From contig NZ_LMLA01000008.1 in assembly GCF_001421765.1 (NCBI RefSeq), positions 124,906 to 188,905 of the forward strand: a stretch of DNA of 64,000 nucleotides, read 5' to 3'. The first letter of the stretch is position 1, and each line of letters opens with the position of its first letter. Under the pieces are notes generated by a model. That model was not told the DNA's origin. It saw only the letters and a program-made list of their open reading frames with translations, and did not search any database. The stretch comes from Sphingomonas sp. Leaf32. Lineage in GTDB: Bacteria > Pseudomonadota > Alphaproteobacteria > Sphingomonadales > Sphingomonadaceae. A program made the position numbers and the translations under genes. This document shows positions 1 through 9,367 of this stretch, piece after piece.

Positions 1-1
1 G

Positions 2-739
2 GGACTGGTCGGGCAGGACGACATCCTCTGGTTCCTCGACCGGCTTGGCCGGTTCGGCGTCGTCGCCGACGGGCTGGTGGCGGGCGAGGGATCGACCGGA
101 ACCACGATCAGCGTGTCGACCGCCGTGGACCGGTCGTTCTTCACCCATGTCGGCGTCAACCGCGACGTCGGCGCGCTGGCGAAGGGGCCGGGGCTGGCGA
201 CACTGCGCCGGGCACGCCACGTTCATTTCGCCATGCCGATCGCGCGCGACGTCGCCGATGCGGTCCTGCCGGTGCTGGCCGACCTGGGCATCACCACGTC
301 GCTCGACATGGGGTATCAGCCCGAATGGCTGGCCGACCCCGCCAATGCGCCGACGCTGGCCGCCGTCGACCACCTGATGCCGAACGAGAAGGAAGCGGAG
401 TTGCTGTGCGGCAGCGACGATCCCGACGCCTATTTCGCCCATGCGCGCGCGATCGGCCTGCGCAACCCGATGCTGAAGCTGGGCGTCCGCGGGGCCGCCG
501 CGCTGGAGAACGGCGCGGTCGTACGCGCGGTCCCGCCCCGCGTGACCGCCGTCGATGCGACCGGTGCCGGCGACAATTTCGACGCGGGCTTCATCGATGC
601 GCTGCTCGACGGCGGCGATGCCCTGGCGCGGCTGCGACGCGGCTGCATCACCGGGGCGTTGTCGACCCGCAGGCCCGGCGCGCTCGCCGCCATTCCCGAT
701 ACCCAAGAACTCCGGAGTTTCCATGACTGTAGCTACTGA
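2..739 (+). CDS. PfkB-family carbohydrate kinase, 5' truncated by window edge
   Basis: The frame is open from base 2, so the gene starts outside the window and about 245 C-terminal residues are seen. It should transfer phosphate from ATP to a hydroxyl of a sugar in the cytoplasm. The family signature DATGAGDNFDAGF is present near the C-terminus, and its GAGD aspartate (codon 572-574) is the expected catalytic base. An upstream NEKEAE segment fits the Mg/ATP region of ribokinase-like enzymes. The stop overlaps the start of the GH4 gene by 17 bases, which points to translational coupling and a shared pathway. The substrate cannot be read from sequence; a disaccharide or a glycoside monomer is possible given the GH4 partner. 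Family assignment is firm, specificity is unknown. Confidence 0.88.
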   Translation, partial: GLVGQDDILWFLDRLGRFGVVADGLVAGEGSTGTTISVSTAVDRSFFTHVGVNRDVGALAKGPGLATLRRARHVHFAMPIARDVADAVLPVLADLGITTSLDMGYQPEWLADPANAPTLAAVDHLMPNEKEAELLCGSDDPDAYFAHARAIGLRNPMLKLGVRGAAALENGAVVRAVPPRVTAVDATGAGDNFDAGFIDALLDGGDALARLRRGCITGALSTRRPGALAAIPDTQELRSFHDCSY

Positions 740-2102
740 CCGCAAGCTGACGCTGATCGGCGGCGGGGGCGTCCGCACGCCCCTCGTCACCTTCGGCGTG
801 AACGATGCCGCGCAGGCGCTGGGCGCGCGTGAGCTGGTGCTGTGGGACCCGGATGCCGATCGCCTGGCGATCATGGCGGCGCTGGGTCGTGCGATCGTCA
901 AGGCGGAGGGCGGCGAGCTGATCGTGCGCGAGGCGACGTCGATCGAGGATGCGGTCGAGGGTGCCGCTTTCGTGATGAACTCGATCCGCGTCGGCGGGAT
1001 CGCCGGCCGCGCCGCCGACGAACGCACCGCGATCGACCACGGCTTTCCTGGTCAGGAAACTACCGGCCCGGCCGGCGCCGCGATGGCGCTGCGCACCGTG
1101 CCGATCGCCATCGAACAGGCGCGACTGGTCGAGCGGCTCAGCCCCGATGGCTGGATCGTCAACTTCACCAATCCGGCGGGACTGATTACCCAGGCGATCA
1201 GCGACCATACCGACGCCAAGGTCGTCGGCATCTGCGACACGCCGACCGAGCTGTTCCACAACATCGCCCATGCGCTGGGCGCGACGCTCGCCGATGTCGA
1301 ATGCGACTATGTCGGGCTGAACCATCTGGGCTGGGTGCGCGGCATCCGGCTGCATGGCGAGGACGTGTTCGACCGCGTCCTTGCCGACGATGCGGTCCTC
1401 GACAAGCTGTACAGCGCGCCGGTGTTCGACAAGGCGATGATCCGCGCGCTGCGGCTGATCCCGACCGAATATCTGTTCTTCTATTACGAACGCCGCCGCG
1501 CGCTCGCCAACCAGTGCAAGCACGGGTCGAGCCGCGGCACCGAGGTGGAGGCGCTGAACGTCCAACTGATCGCGACGCTGCGCGACCGGTTGGGGGCGGA
1601 CGACGGCGCGAGCGCGATCGCGGCCTACGCCGCCTATCTCAACCGCCGTTCGGGATCGTACATGAAGCTGGAGGCCGAGGGCGGATCGGCGTTCGACCCC
1701 GAATCGACTTTCGACATTGATCCGTTCCGCGTCGCCAGCGGCTATCACCGGATCGCGATCGACGTGATGAGCGCGCTGACCGGGGCGAAGCCCGCCACGA
1801 TCGTCGTCAACACCCGCAACCGGGGCGCGTTGCCCGACCTGCCCGAACGATCGATCGTCGAGACGTCGTCGCGGATCGAACGCGACGCCATCACCCCGCT
1901 GCCGATCGCGGCGCTGCCGGACCCGGCCATCGGGCTGGTCCATGGCATCAAGGCCTATGAGCGCGCCGCGATCGAGGCGGCGCTGACCGGCGAGCGCCCG
2001 ACCGCGCGCAAGGCGTTGCTGATCCACCCGGCGATCGGCGAATGGGACCCGACCGGCGCACTGCTGGCCGATCTGCTCGACCCGACCTGCCAGCACTGCT
2101 GA
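723..2102 (+). CDS. GH4 NAD-dependent phospho-glycosidase (6-phospho-beta- or alpha-glucosidase type)
   Basis: 459 residues, the usual GH4 length. GH4 enzymes open glycosidic bonds by an NAD+ and Mn2+ dependent oxidation-elimination, usually on 6-phosphorylated disaccharides. The N-terminus has a Rossmann start (LTLIGGGGVRTP). The metal-binding residues are visible: Cys171 in GICDTP and His201 in GLNHLGW, with NFTNPAG between them for sugar and NAD contacts. The ATG at 723 is chosen because the Rossmann strand follows at once; a longer upstream frame would run through the kinase gene. The CDTP signature does not match the well-known GH4 subgroup signatures exactly (CDMP and CN(V/I)P are the nearest), so the anomer preference is open. 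It is coupled to the upstream PfkB kinase, which may supply its phosphorylated substrate. Confidence 0.88.
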   Translation: MTVATDRKLTLIGGGGVRTPLVTFGVNDAAQALGARELVLWDPDADRLAIMAALGRAIVKAEGGELIVREATSIEDAVEGAAFVMNSIRVGGIAGRAADERTAIDHGFPGQETTGPAGAAMALRTVPIAIEQARLVERLSPDGWIVNFTNPAGLITQAISDHTDAKVVGICDTPTELFHNIAHALGATLADVECDYVGLNHLGWVRGIRLHGEDVFDRVLADDAVLDKLYSAPVFDKAMIRALRLIPTEYLFFYYERRRALANQCKHGSSRGTEVEALNVQLIATLRDRLGADDGASAIAAYAAYLNRRSGSYMKLEAEGGSAFDPESTFDIDPFRVASGYHRIAIDVMSALTGAKPATIVVNTRNRGALPDLPERSIVETSSRIERDAITPLPIAALPDPAIGLVHGIKAYERAAIEAALTGERPTARKALLIHPAIGEWDPTGALLADLLDPTCQHC

Positions 2103-2136
2103 GCGCGATGGCCGCCGTGTACTCGATCGTCCGCCG

Positions 2137-4998
2137 ATGAGCGTGACGCGGCGCGAGGTGATCGCCGGGTCGACGGCGGCGGTCGGGCTGTCGGCGTGCG
2201 GCGGCCTGCCGCCGGCGATGGCCGCCGCGCCGCCGCCGGCCATCGTGTTATCGGGTCGGGAAACGCTGTCGCTGAACGACGGATGGCGGTTCCACGAAGG
2301 CGACATCGCCTTTCCCCCGATCCGCGATCACGAGGCGGCCTATGCCAATGGCAAGGCCGGCAACGCGACCGGCGCGGCGGCGGCCGACCATGACGACAGC
2401 GACTGGGCGGTGGTCACCGTGCCCCATGACTGGGCGCTCGGCCAGCCCGTCGACCCGGCGATGAATATCGACCAGGGGTTCCGGCGCAGGGGGATCGGCT
2501 GGTACCGGCGCACCTTCGCACTGGACGAAGCGGATCGCGACCGGCACCTCGAACTGCGCTTCGACGGGATCGCCACCCATGCGACGGTGTGGATCAACGG
2601 CACGCTGGCGCGGCGCAACTTCAGCGGCTTCACCGGCTTCACGATCGATCTCGGCGCGTTCGCCGCGTTCGGCGACGACCTGAACACCATCGCCGTCCGG
2701 GTGGATGCCGATGCGACCGAGGGGTGGTGGTACGAAGGTGCCGGCCTCTATCGCCATTGCTGGCTGACGAAGCGCGACGCGGTGCATATCGCGACCGACG
2801 GCGTCCATTGCGATCCCCGGTACGACGGCGGCGCATGGCGGGTTCCTGTCGCGGCGGCGATCGTCAACACGCGGGCCACCGCCGCGCAGGTCGTGCTGGA
2901 GACGGTGCTGACCGATCTCGCCGGTCGCCGGATCGCCGCCGCGACGCCGGTCGCGCTGCCGGCGGGCGGCACCGTCGTCGCCCATGCGACGCTGTCCTGC
3001 GCCGATCCGGCGCGCTGGTCGCCGGACGCGCCCGTCCTCCACCGGCTGACGACGCGCATCGTCGCGGACGGGCGAAGCATCGACGCGGTCGAGACGCCGA
3101 TCGGGTTCCGCACGCTGCGCTTCGATGCGCGCGACGGATTTTTCCTGAACGATCGCCCGCTCAAGATTCGCGGCGTCTGCGTGCATCAGGACCATGCCGG
3201 GGTGGGGGTCGCGGTGCCCGACAGCCTGTGGGACTATCGGTTGCGTCGGTTGCAGGCGATGGGCGCCAACGCGATCCGGTGCGCGCACAATCCCCCTGCT
3301 GCAGCCCTGCTCGACGCCGCCGACCGGCTCGGGATGCTGGTAATGGACGAGCATCGCGAACTGAGCGGTGCCGACGATACGCTCGACCGGCTCGGCTGGC
3401 TCGTCCGGCGCGACCGGAACCATCCGAGCGTTATCCTGTGGTCGCTGTGCAACGAGGAATCGCTGCAATCCAGCGCGACCGGCGTGGCGATGATCCGCCG
3501 GATGAAGGCGGTCGTCCGCGCGCTCGACGACAGTCGCCCGATCACCGCCGCGCTGAACGGGGCGATGTTCGCGCAGCCCAACATCGCCGACGAACTGGAC
3601 GTGGTCGGGTTCAATTACGGCACCGACCAATATGACCGCTATCACGCGACCTTTCCCGACCGGCCGCTGCTGAGTTCCGAGGACACCTCGGCCTATATGA
3701 CGCGCGGGGTCCTGCGCACCGACCGGGCGGCGCATGTGCTGGCGGACGACGACAGCGAACATGCCGCATGGGGCCGCAGCCATGGCGAGGCTTGGCGATC
3801 GATCGCGACGCGCCCGTTCATGGCGGGCGGCTTCGCATGGACCGGCTTCGACTATCGCGGCGAACCGACCCCGTTCGAATGGCCGAGCACCGGCGCGTCG
3901 TTCGGGGCGATGGACCTGTGCGGGTTCGCCAAGAGCGCGTTCCATATCCGGCGGGCGTTGTGGACCGACGACGCGCCGGTGCTCGAACTGTCGCCGCACT
4001 GGACCTGGCCGGGGCGCGAGGGGATGCCGATTCCCATCTTGGTTATCACCAATGCCGACCGCGTCGTGCTGCGCCTCAACGGCCAGATCGTCGGCGACCT
4101 GACCGTCGATCGCTTCACGATGGCGCGGACCACCCTCGCCTATGCGCCCGGTCGGCTCGAAGCCATCGCCTATCGCCGGGGGCGGCCGGTCGCGCATCGC
4201 CGGGTCGAGACGACCGGACGCGCGGTCGCCCTGCACCTGACGCCCGATCGCCCGGCGATACGGGCCGACGGGCGCGACACGGTGCCGATCACGCTGGAGG
4301 CGCTTGATGCACGGGGCCGCCCCTGTCCCGATGCGCAGCACCTCGTGCGCCTGTCCATCGACGGCGGGACGATCGCCGGGGTCGGCAACGGCGATCCGAA
4401 CAGCCACGAAAGCGACCTGCCGGCACCGGGCGGGCACAGCGCGGCGCGGCACCTGTTCAACGGGCTGGCGCAGGTGCTGGTGCAGACGCGCGGGCGGGGC
4501 CGGATGACGATCACCGCGCAGGCGGACGGGCTGGCACCGACGTCGCTGTCGCTCAACCTGATCCCCGGCACCATGCCCTCGGTCGCACCGCGCGACGGAC
4601 GCCAGAGCCTGACCGAATGGCGGCAGGCACCGCCCTCCCCCACGCCCCCGCCGCTGGACCGGGTGATCGCCGAGGGCGACATGAACAGCTGGGCATGGAT
4701 CAAGCCCGGCGCGGTCGAAACCGGCGGCGCGGATGGGCGCTACATCCTGTTCCGCACCGAATTCACCCCCCGCCGCCGAACGATGGCCGCCGGCGGGACC
4801 ATCGTCTTCGCCCGGATCGTCGGGGCCGCGCGCCTTTGGCTCGACGGACAACCGGTCCGGGACAAGACCGATCCGGGTCCCGGCCGCCTCGTCCTGCCGC
4901 TCCGGGCCGGGCCGGGGCCGCACATCCTGCAGATCCTGTTCGATACCGGCGGTCGCCCGACCCCGTTCGGCCTTCCCGGCAGCGTCACGGTCGGCTGA
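2137..4998 (+). CDS. exported GH2 beta-galactosidase-like enzyme
   Basis: 953 residues. The N-terminus (TRREVIAGST, then GLSACGG) looks like a twin-arginine-like export signal ending in a lipobox, so the enzyme is probably an exported lipoprotein. Order of domains: jelly-roll sugar-binding domain (about 40-215), immunoglobulin-like domain (about 220-325), TIM barrel (about 330-620), then additional beta domains to the end. The catalytic acid/base is Glu440 in LWSLCNEES and the likely nucleophile is Glu515 in LLSSEDTS; GFAWTGFDYRGEPTPFEWP is the conserved barrel-end segment of the DUF4982-type GH2 subfamily. It sits 34 bases after the GH4 gene. Beta-galactosidase is the usual label, but this subfamily includes other beta-glycosidases. 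Confidence 0.88.
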   Translation: MSVTRREVIAGSTAAVGLSACGGLPPAMAAAPPPAIVLSGRETLSLNDGWRFHEGDIAFPPIRDHEAAYANGKAGNATGAAAADHDDSDWAVVTVPHDWALGQPVDPAMNIDQGFRRRGIGWYRRTFALDEADRDRHLELRFDGIATHATVWINGTLARRNFSGFTGFTIDLGAFAAFGDDLNTIAVRVDADATEGWWYEGAGLYRHCWLTKRDAVHIATDGVHCDPRYDGGAWRVPVAAAIVNTRATAAQVVLETVLTDLAGRRIAAATPVALPAGGTVVAHATLSCADPARWSPDAPVLHRLTTRIVADGRSIDAVETPIGFRTLRFDARDGFFLNDRPLKIRGVCVHQDHAGVGVAVPDSLWDYRLRRLQAMGANAIRCAHNPPAAALLDAADRLGMLVMDEHRELSGADDTLDRLGWLVRRDRNHPSVILWSLCNEESLQSSATGVAMIRRMKAVVRALDDSRPITAALNGAMFAQPNIADELDVVGFNYGTDQYDRYHATFPDRPLLSSEDTSAYMTRGVLRTDRAAHVLADDDSEHAAWGRSHGEAWRSIATRPFMAGGFAWTGFDYRGEPTPFEWPSTGASFGAMDLCGFAKSAFHIRRALWTDDAPVLELSPHWTWPGREGMPIPILVITNADRVVLRLNGQIVGDLTVDRFTMARTTLAYAPGRLEAIAYRRGRPVAHRRVETTGRAVALHLTPDRPAIRADGRDTVPITLEALDARGRPCPDAQHLVRLSIDGGTIAGVGNGDPNSHESDLPAPGGHSAARHLFNGLAQVLVQTRGRGRMTITAQADGLAPTSLSLNLIPGTMPSVAPRDGRQSLTEWRQAPPSPTPPPLDRVIAEGDMNSWAWIKPGAVETGGADGRYILFRTEFTPRRRTMAAGGTIVFARIVGAARLWLDGQPVRDKTDPGPGRLVLPLRAGPGPHILQILFDTGGRPTPFGLPGSVTVG

Positions 4999-5039
4999 TC
5001 CCGCCCGACCCTCGCTCCGATCACAGAAAGCTACTCCCC

Positions 5040-6230
5040 TTGGTTCGCGCTTCCGCCCCCGTTGGTCTCGTCCACTTCGCGCTCGCCATGGGTGGGTTCG
5101 CCATCGGCACGACCGAATATGCGACGATGAGCCTGCTGCCGTTCTTTTCCGCCGGGCTGCGGGTCGACGAGCCGATGGCGGGGCATGTCATCAGCGCCTA
5201 TGCGCTGGGCGTGGTGGCCGGCGCGCCGTTGCTGGCGGTGATCGGTAGCCGGTTCAGCCGCCGCCACGTCCTGATCGCGCTGATGCTGCTCTTCGCCCTT
5301 GGGAACCTGCTGAGCGCGGTCACGCCGACCTTTCCGTGGATGCTGTTCTTCCGCTTCGTCAGCGGCCTGCCGCACGGGGCCTATTTCGGCACCGCCTCGC
5401 TCGTCGCCGCGTCGCTGGTCCCGGTGAACAAGCGGACGCAGGCGGTCGCGCGGGTGATGCTGGGCCTGACCGTGGCGACGATCGTCGGCGTACCGCTGGC
5501 GAACCTGCTCGGGCAGACGCTGGGGTGGCGATGGGGCTTCGGCATCGTCGGCATGATCGCGGCGGCGACGGCCATCGCCATCGCCCTCGTCGCCCCGCAC
5601 GATGTCGCTGACCGCACCGCCCGCCCCCTGGCCGAACTGCAAATCCTGCGCGACCGGCGGATCTGGCTGACCCTCGCCATCGGGGCGATCGGCTATGGCG
5701 GGCTGTTTTCGGTCTATACCTATCTGGCGTCGACCCTGATCGCCGTCACGCGGGTTCCCGAAACCACGGTGCCGGTGGTACTGGCCATTTTCGGGATCGG
5801 GATGACGCTGGGCAACCTCATCGTGCCGCGCTTCGCCGACCGCGCGCTGATGCCCACCGCCGCTGCCCTGTTGATCTGGAGCGCGGTGATGCTGGCGCTC
5901 TATTCGGTGGCCGCCGGCGCGCTGTGGTCGATCGCGCTGACGGTCTTCGCGATCGGGCTGGGCGGTGGCCTCGGCACGGTTCTCCAGACCCGGCTGATGG
6001 ACCTTGCCGAGGGCGGGCAGAGCCTCGCCGCCGCGCTCAACCATAGCGCGTTCAACTTCGCCAACGCGCTGGGACCCTGGGCGGGGGGACTGGCGATTTC
6101 GGCCGGGCTGGGCTGGACCGCGACGGGCTGGGTCGGCAGCCTGTTCGCGATCGCCGGACTGGGACTGTGGGCGATCGCGAACCGGCAGGATCGGGCGAGC
6201 GTCGTCGCGCGGCGGTGCGCGCACGAATAG
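5040..6230 (+). CDS. MFS transporter, DHA1 / AraJ-YdhP-like sugar efflux type
   Basis: About 396 residues with twelve predicted membrane helices. The N-terminal half has the family pattern of a first helix with GTTEY, then SAYALGVVAGAPLLA, then the loop motif GSRFSRRH between helices 2 and 3. A TTG start at 5040 is preferred because it gives a full first helix and normal family length; the in-frame ATG at 5088 would cut into helix 1. The frame extends upstream into the GH2 gene but that part has no family resemblance. As the last gene of the kinase-GH4-GH2 run it may move the sugar or a breakdown product across the inner membrane, although relatives are mostly efflux proteins. Confidence 0.85.
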   Translation: MVRASAPVGLVHFALAMGGFAIGTTEYATMSLLPFFSAGLRVDEPMAGHVISAYALGVVAGAPLLAVIGSRFSRRHVLIALMLLFALGNLLSAVTPTFPWMLFFRFVSGLPHGAYFGTASLVAASLVPVNKRTQAVARVMLGLTVATIVGVPLANLLGQTLGWRWGFGIVGMIAAATAIAIALVAPHDVADRTARPLAELQILRDRRIWLTLAIGAIGYGGLFSVYTYLASTLIAVTRVPETTVPVVLAIFGIGMTLGNLIVPRFADRALMPTAAALLIWSAVMLALYSVAAGALWSIALTVFAIGLGGGLGTVLQTRLMDLAEGGQSLAAALNHSAFNFANALGPWAGGLAISAGLGWTATGWVGSLFAIAGLGLWAIANRQDRASVVARRCAHE

Positions 6231-6604
6231 CGGACCGGCGCGCGGAGATGGAACGTGCTACCGTCGCCGATCTCCGCGCGGTCAAGGCCGTGCTTCCGCT
6301 GCGAGCGAAGGCTGGTCCGGTCGTGCCCCTGCGTCACGATCGTCCGACACTGGTCGGGTTTCAGACCGGACCGGCGGCTGCCGGCTATCGTGGAATCGAT
6401 TGATGTCGGCGACGGTGTTAGCGCGTTCGGACAGACCCGACAGGGCGCGGATGACATCATCGGTGAGCCTGACTCACTGTGGTGTCTAGGAGCGGGAAAT
6501 CGTGCCGTGTCGATCTGCATCGGACCGACGGGATGGGCGAGCAACGGAACCCTGCCGGGCACGGTGGTTTGAGGTCGCATCCTGTCCGCTGCCGGTGAGA
6601 TGCC
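6231..6604. other. 374-bp gap with one inverted repeat, otherwise featureless
   Basis: No convincing gene is seen. The short open frames here have no start signals or family resemblance. Ten bases after the MFS stop there is a 10-base inverted repeat, GCGCGGAGAT at 6240-6249 and its complement at 6270-6279, without a T-run. It may be a factor-dependent terminator or mRNA 3' structure. The remainder should hold the promoter of the hydrolase gene but no clear box is visible. Confidence 0.4.
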
Positions 6605-7339
6605 ATGCCCGTCCCGACCCTGATCTTCCTCCACGCGCTCGGGATGAGTGCGGCGACGTGGCGTCCGGTGCGCGAGCGGCTGGGCGGGATAGCGTCGGTC
6701 GCGATCGACCTGCCCGGCTTCGGTGCGGCTGCCGACAAAGGATCGGGGGACGTCGCCGAGATGATGGATGCGGTGCGAGCCGTCGTCGCGCAGATCGGAA
6801 CGTGCGTACTGGTCGGGCACAGCATGGGCGGCAAGATCGCCACGCTGATCGCCGCCGACGCCGGACCGGCGGTGGCCGGCGTCGTGCTGGTCGCAGCATC
6901 GCCGCCATCGCCTGAACCGATGGACGAGGCACGTCGGCAGGCGATGATCGACTGGTTCGCGGACGGGCAAATTTCGGACGCCGATGCGGCGGCATTCGTC
7001 GATGCGAACTGCGCCGGGCGACTGCCCTCGCCGCTGCGGGATCAGGCGATAGCGGAGGTGCGCCGCAGCCGCCCGGCGGCATGGACCGGATGGCTGACGC
7101 GCGGCAGCCGCGAGGATTGGGCCGTGCGGGTCGGCACGCTGCCGATGCCAGCGCTGATCGTCGCGGGTGCCGAGGACGGCGATCTGGGCGAGGCAGCGCA
7201 GCGGCGGCTGAACCTGCCGCATTATACCGCCGGGCGGGTCGAGGCGGTGGCGGATGCCGCGCACCTCATGCCCCTGGAACAACCCGATCGGCTGGCGGCA
7301 CTGATCGTCGATCACCTGAAGGCAATCGATCGGTCATAG
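6605..7339 (+). CDS. alpha/beta hydrolase
   Basis: 244 residues of alpha/beta-hydrolase fold. The oxyanion segment is FLHALGMS, the nucleophile elbow is GHSMGGK with the catalytic serine, the acid is likely the Asp in GAEDGDL and the histidine is in AAHLMPLEQP near the C-terminus. It has no signal peptide, so it is cytoplasmic. The gene stands alone and converges with the GST gene, with four bases between the stops. Substrate is not readable; small ester hydrolases and lactonases of this size share the same motifs. Confidence 0.85.
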   Translation: MPVPTLIFLHALGMSAATWRPVRERLGGIASVAIDLPGFGAAADKGSGDVAEMMDAVRAVVAQIGTCVLVGHSMGGKIATLIAADAGPAVAGVVLVAASPPSPEPMDEARRQAMIDWFADGQISDADAAAFVDANCAGRLPSPLRDQAIAEVRRSRPAAWTGWLTRGSREDWAVRVGTLPMPALIVAGAEDGDLGEAAQRRLNLPHYTAGRVEAVADAAHLMPLEQPDRLAALIVDHLKAIDRS

Positions 7340-7343
7340 CCGC

Positions 7344-7988
7344 TCAGGCATAGGCATAAGCTCCACCGGCGGCGAGCGCGGCGCGATAGGCGGGACGGGC
7401 ATGGATGCGGTCGAGCCACGCGATGACATGCGGGCGCGAGGCGTCGAGACCGGCGCGGTTGCGTGCCGCCTCCAGCGGAAAGCTCATCATGATGTCGGCG
7501 GCGGTCATCGCGTCGCCCGCGAACCAGTCGTGGCTGGCCAGATGCGCTTCGACATAATCAAGATGGACGTCGATCATCGGCTGCACTTTCTTCTGCGCCG
7601 CCTTGCCGAGCAGCGGCACGCGGCCGAGCACCAGCTTGACCAGCAGCGGCGGCATCAGCGAGCCTTCGGCATAGTGCAGGAAATGGCGATAGTGCAGCGC
7701 GTTGCGGCGATGCGCCGGAGTGCCCAGCCGGCCATCGGCCTTTTCCACCAGATATTCGACGATCGCCCCGGTTTCGGCGACGACCAGCGAACCGCCGGCG
7801 CTGCCCGCGCCGCTGTCCTCGATCACCGGCGATTTGCCCAGCGGATGGACGCGGCGCAGTTCGGGCGGAGCCAGCATCGTCGCCTTGTTCCGCTCATAGC
7901 GCTTCACCGCATAGGGCAGACCCAGCTCCTCCAGCAGCCAGAGCACCCGCTGCGACCGGGAATTTTCAAGGTGATGGACGACGATCAT
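7344..7988 (-). CDS. glutathione S-transferase family protein
   Basis: 214 residues. The N-terminal thioredoxin-like domain starts VHHLENSRSQRVLWLLEEL, with the glutathione-binding NPLGKSP/IED pattern present here as HPLGKSPVIEDSG. A helical C-terminal domain follows, with TAADIMMSFPL as the N-capping motif of helix 6. It is cytoplasmic and would conjugate or reduce small electrophiles with glutathione. The ATG at 7988 is chosen because TGGGGGT lies five bases upstream; a longer frame adds eleven residues with no ribosome site. It is most like the GstA/YfcG-type small soluble GSTs of Proteobacteria. The substrate is unknown. Confidence 0.88.
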   Translation of the reverse strand: MIVVHHLENSRSQRVLWLLEELGLPYAVKRYERNKATMLAPPELRRVHPLGKSPVIEDSGAGSAGGSLVVAETGAIVEYLVEKADGRLGTPAHRRNALHYRHFLHYAEGSLMPPLLVKLVLGRVPLLGKAAQKKVQPMIDVHLDYVEAHLASHDWFAGDAMTAADIMMSFPLEAARNRAGLDASRPHVIAWLDRIHARPAYRAALAAGGAYAYA

Positions 7989-8090
7989 GTGACCCCCAAT
8001 ATCGGATCGTTCAAATGGCAAAGTTCACAAAGTTCACACTCGCCAAACGATCCGTCACCTTGCCGCCAAAGGCGACCGACCGTGACGAAA

Positions 8091-8122
8091 GCAGGCGGCG
8101 ACCCGTCGGATCGCCGCCCTGC
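8091..8122 (-). terminator. hairpin after recA
   Basis: GCAGGCGGCGA is followed by its complement across a nine-base loop, directly after the recA stop. The T-run on the minus strand is weak (CTTTCG), so it may be a modest intrinsic terminator. Confidence 0.45.
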
Positions 8123-8124
8123 CC

Positions 8125-9219
8125 TTACATATCGTCGTCGCCGTCCTCGGCATCGGGGCCGGTCATCATTTCCTCGGCGACCTTTTCGGTCCGCGCGCGG
8201 ATCGCGGCTTCGAGCTTGTCGCGCAGTTCGGGATGTTCGGTCAGGAAATTCTTCGCGTTCTCACGCCCCTGCCCGATCCGCACGCTGTCATAGCTGAACC
8301 ACGCGCCCGATTTCTCGACCAACCCGGCCTTCACGCCCAGGTCGAGGATCTCGCCGATCTTCGAAATGCCCTGTCCGTACATGATGTCGAATTCGACCTG
8401 CTTGAACGGCGGGGCGACCTTGTTCTTCACGACCTTTACCCGGGTCGTGTTGCCGATGATCTCGTCCCGGTCCTTGATCTGCCCGGTGCGGCGGATGTCG
8501 AGCCGGACCGAGGCATAGAATTTGAGCGCGTTGCCGCCGGTCGTGGTTTCCGGATTGCCGTACATCACACCGATCTTCATGCGCAGCTGGTTGATGAAGA
8601 TCACCATGCAGCGCGAGCGGCTGATCGAGCCGGTCAGCTTGCGCAGGGATTGCGACATCAGGCGCGCCTGCAGGCCGACATGGCTGTCGCCCATCTCGCC
8701 CTCGATCTCCGCGCGCGGCACCAGCGCCGCGACCGAATCGACCACCAGCACGTCGATCGCGTTGGAACGGACCAGCGTGTCGACGATCTCCAGCGCCTGT
8801 TCGCCGGTATCGGGCTGCGACACGATCAGTTCGTCGATGTTGACGCCCAGCTTTTTCGCATAGACCGGATCGAGCGCGTGTTCGGCATCGACGAAGGCGA
8901 CGGTGCCGCCGCCCTTCTGCGCCTCCGCCAGCACGTGCAGCGCGAGCGTGGTCTTGCCCGAGCTTTCCGGCCCGTACACCTCAATCACGCGGCCGCGCGG
9001 CAGGCCGCCGACGCCCAAAGCGATGTCGAGGCCAAGCGACCCGGTCGAGATCGCCTCGACCTGCATCGCTTCCTTCTGGCCAAGCTTCATCGCCGAACCC
9101 TTGCCGAACGCCCGGTCGATCTGCGCCAGCGCGGCGTCGAGCGCCTTTTGCCGTTCGCCCGCTGCCTTGTCGTTCGCTGCCGCCATCTTGCTATCGACCG
9201 CCTTCAGATTTGCCGCCAT
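8125..9219 (-). CDS. recA: RecA recombinase
   Basis: 364 residues, full family length. RecA forms ATP-dependent filaments on single-stranded DNA, carries out strand exchange and triggers LexA self-cleavage. Walker A is GPESSGKT at residues 83-90, Walker B is VLVVDS, and the DNA-binding loop 2 region is around [19 protein letters not shown]. The C-terminus is acidic (DAEDGDDDM), as usual. There is an N-terminal extension of about 25 residues, common in sphingomonads. No textbook alphaproteobacterial LexA box (GTTC-N7-GTTC) was found upstream. recX is not adjacent but lies at 53689-54216. Confidence 0.98.
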   Translation of the reverse strand: MAANLKAVDSKMAAANDKAAGERQKALDAALAQIDRAFGKGSAMKLGQKEAMQVEAISTGSLGLDIALGVGGLPRGRVIEVYGPESSGKTTLALHVLAEAQKGGGTVAFVDAEHALDPVYAKKLGVNIDELIVSQPDTGEQALEIVDTLVRSNAIDVLVVDSVAALVPRAEIEGEMGDSHVGLQARLMSQSLRKLTGSISRSRCMVIFINQLRMKIGVMYGNPETTTGGNALKFYASVRLDIRRTGQIKDRDEIIGNTTRVKVVKNKVAPPFKQVEFDIMYGQGISKIGEILDLGVKAGLVEKSGAWFSYDSVRIGQGRENAKNFLTEHPELRDKLEAAIRARTEKVAEEMMTGPDAEDGDDDM

Positions 9220-9367
9220 GTCCAGCCTTTCGCGTAGAGCAACCGCGCCGAGGGTTCAACGCGCCTTGTTGGATTTGCATGTATTCGGTTTGTTCTCGTT
9301 CCGCAAGGGGAACTGGCGATCTCGCGTTTTCGTTGGGAGGCGATCCTGCTATGGACGGCGCGTCAAC

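Noticed and set aside
648..2306. Long open frame of 552 codons on the minus strand opposite the GH4 gene
   Set aside because: It is a GC-driven shadow: Arg/Asp/Gly-rich, without family motifs, while the plus strand has clear GH4 residues.
2248..4923. Open frame of 891 codons on the minus strand opposite GH2
   Set aside because: Composition is shadow-like (Arg, Gly, Pro and His rich) and the opposite frame has GH2 catalytic motifs.
9220..9330. Possible SOS (LexA) box upstream of recA
   Set aside because: GTTC and GAAC pieces occur near 9290-9320, but their spacings (2, 5 and 8 bases) do not match the alphaproteobacterial GTTC-N7-GTTC box.
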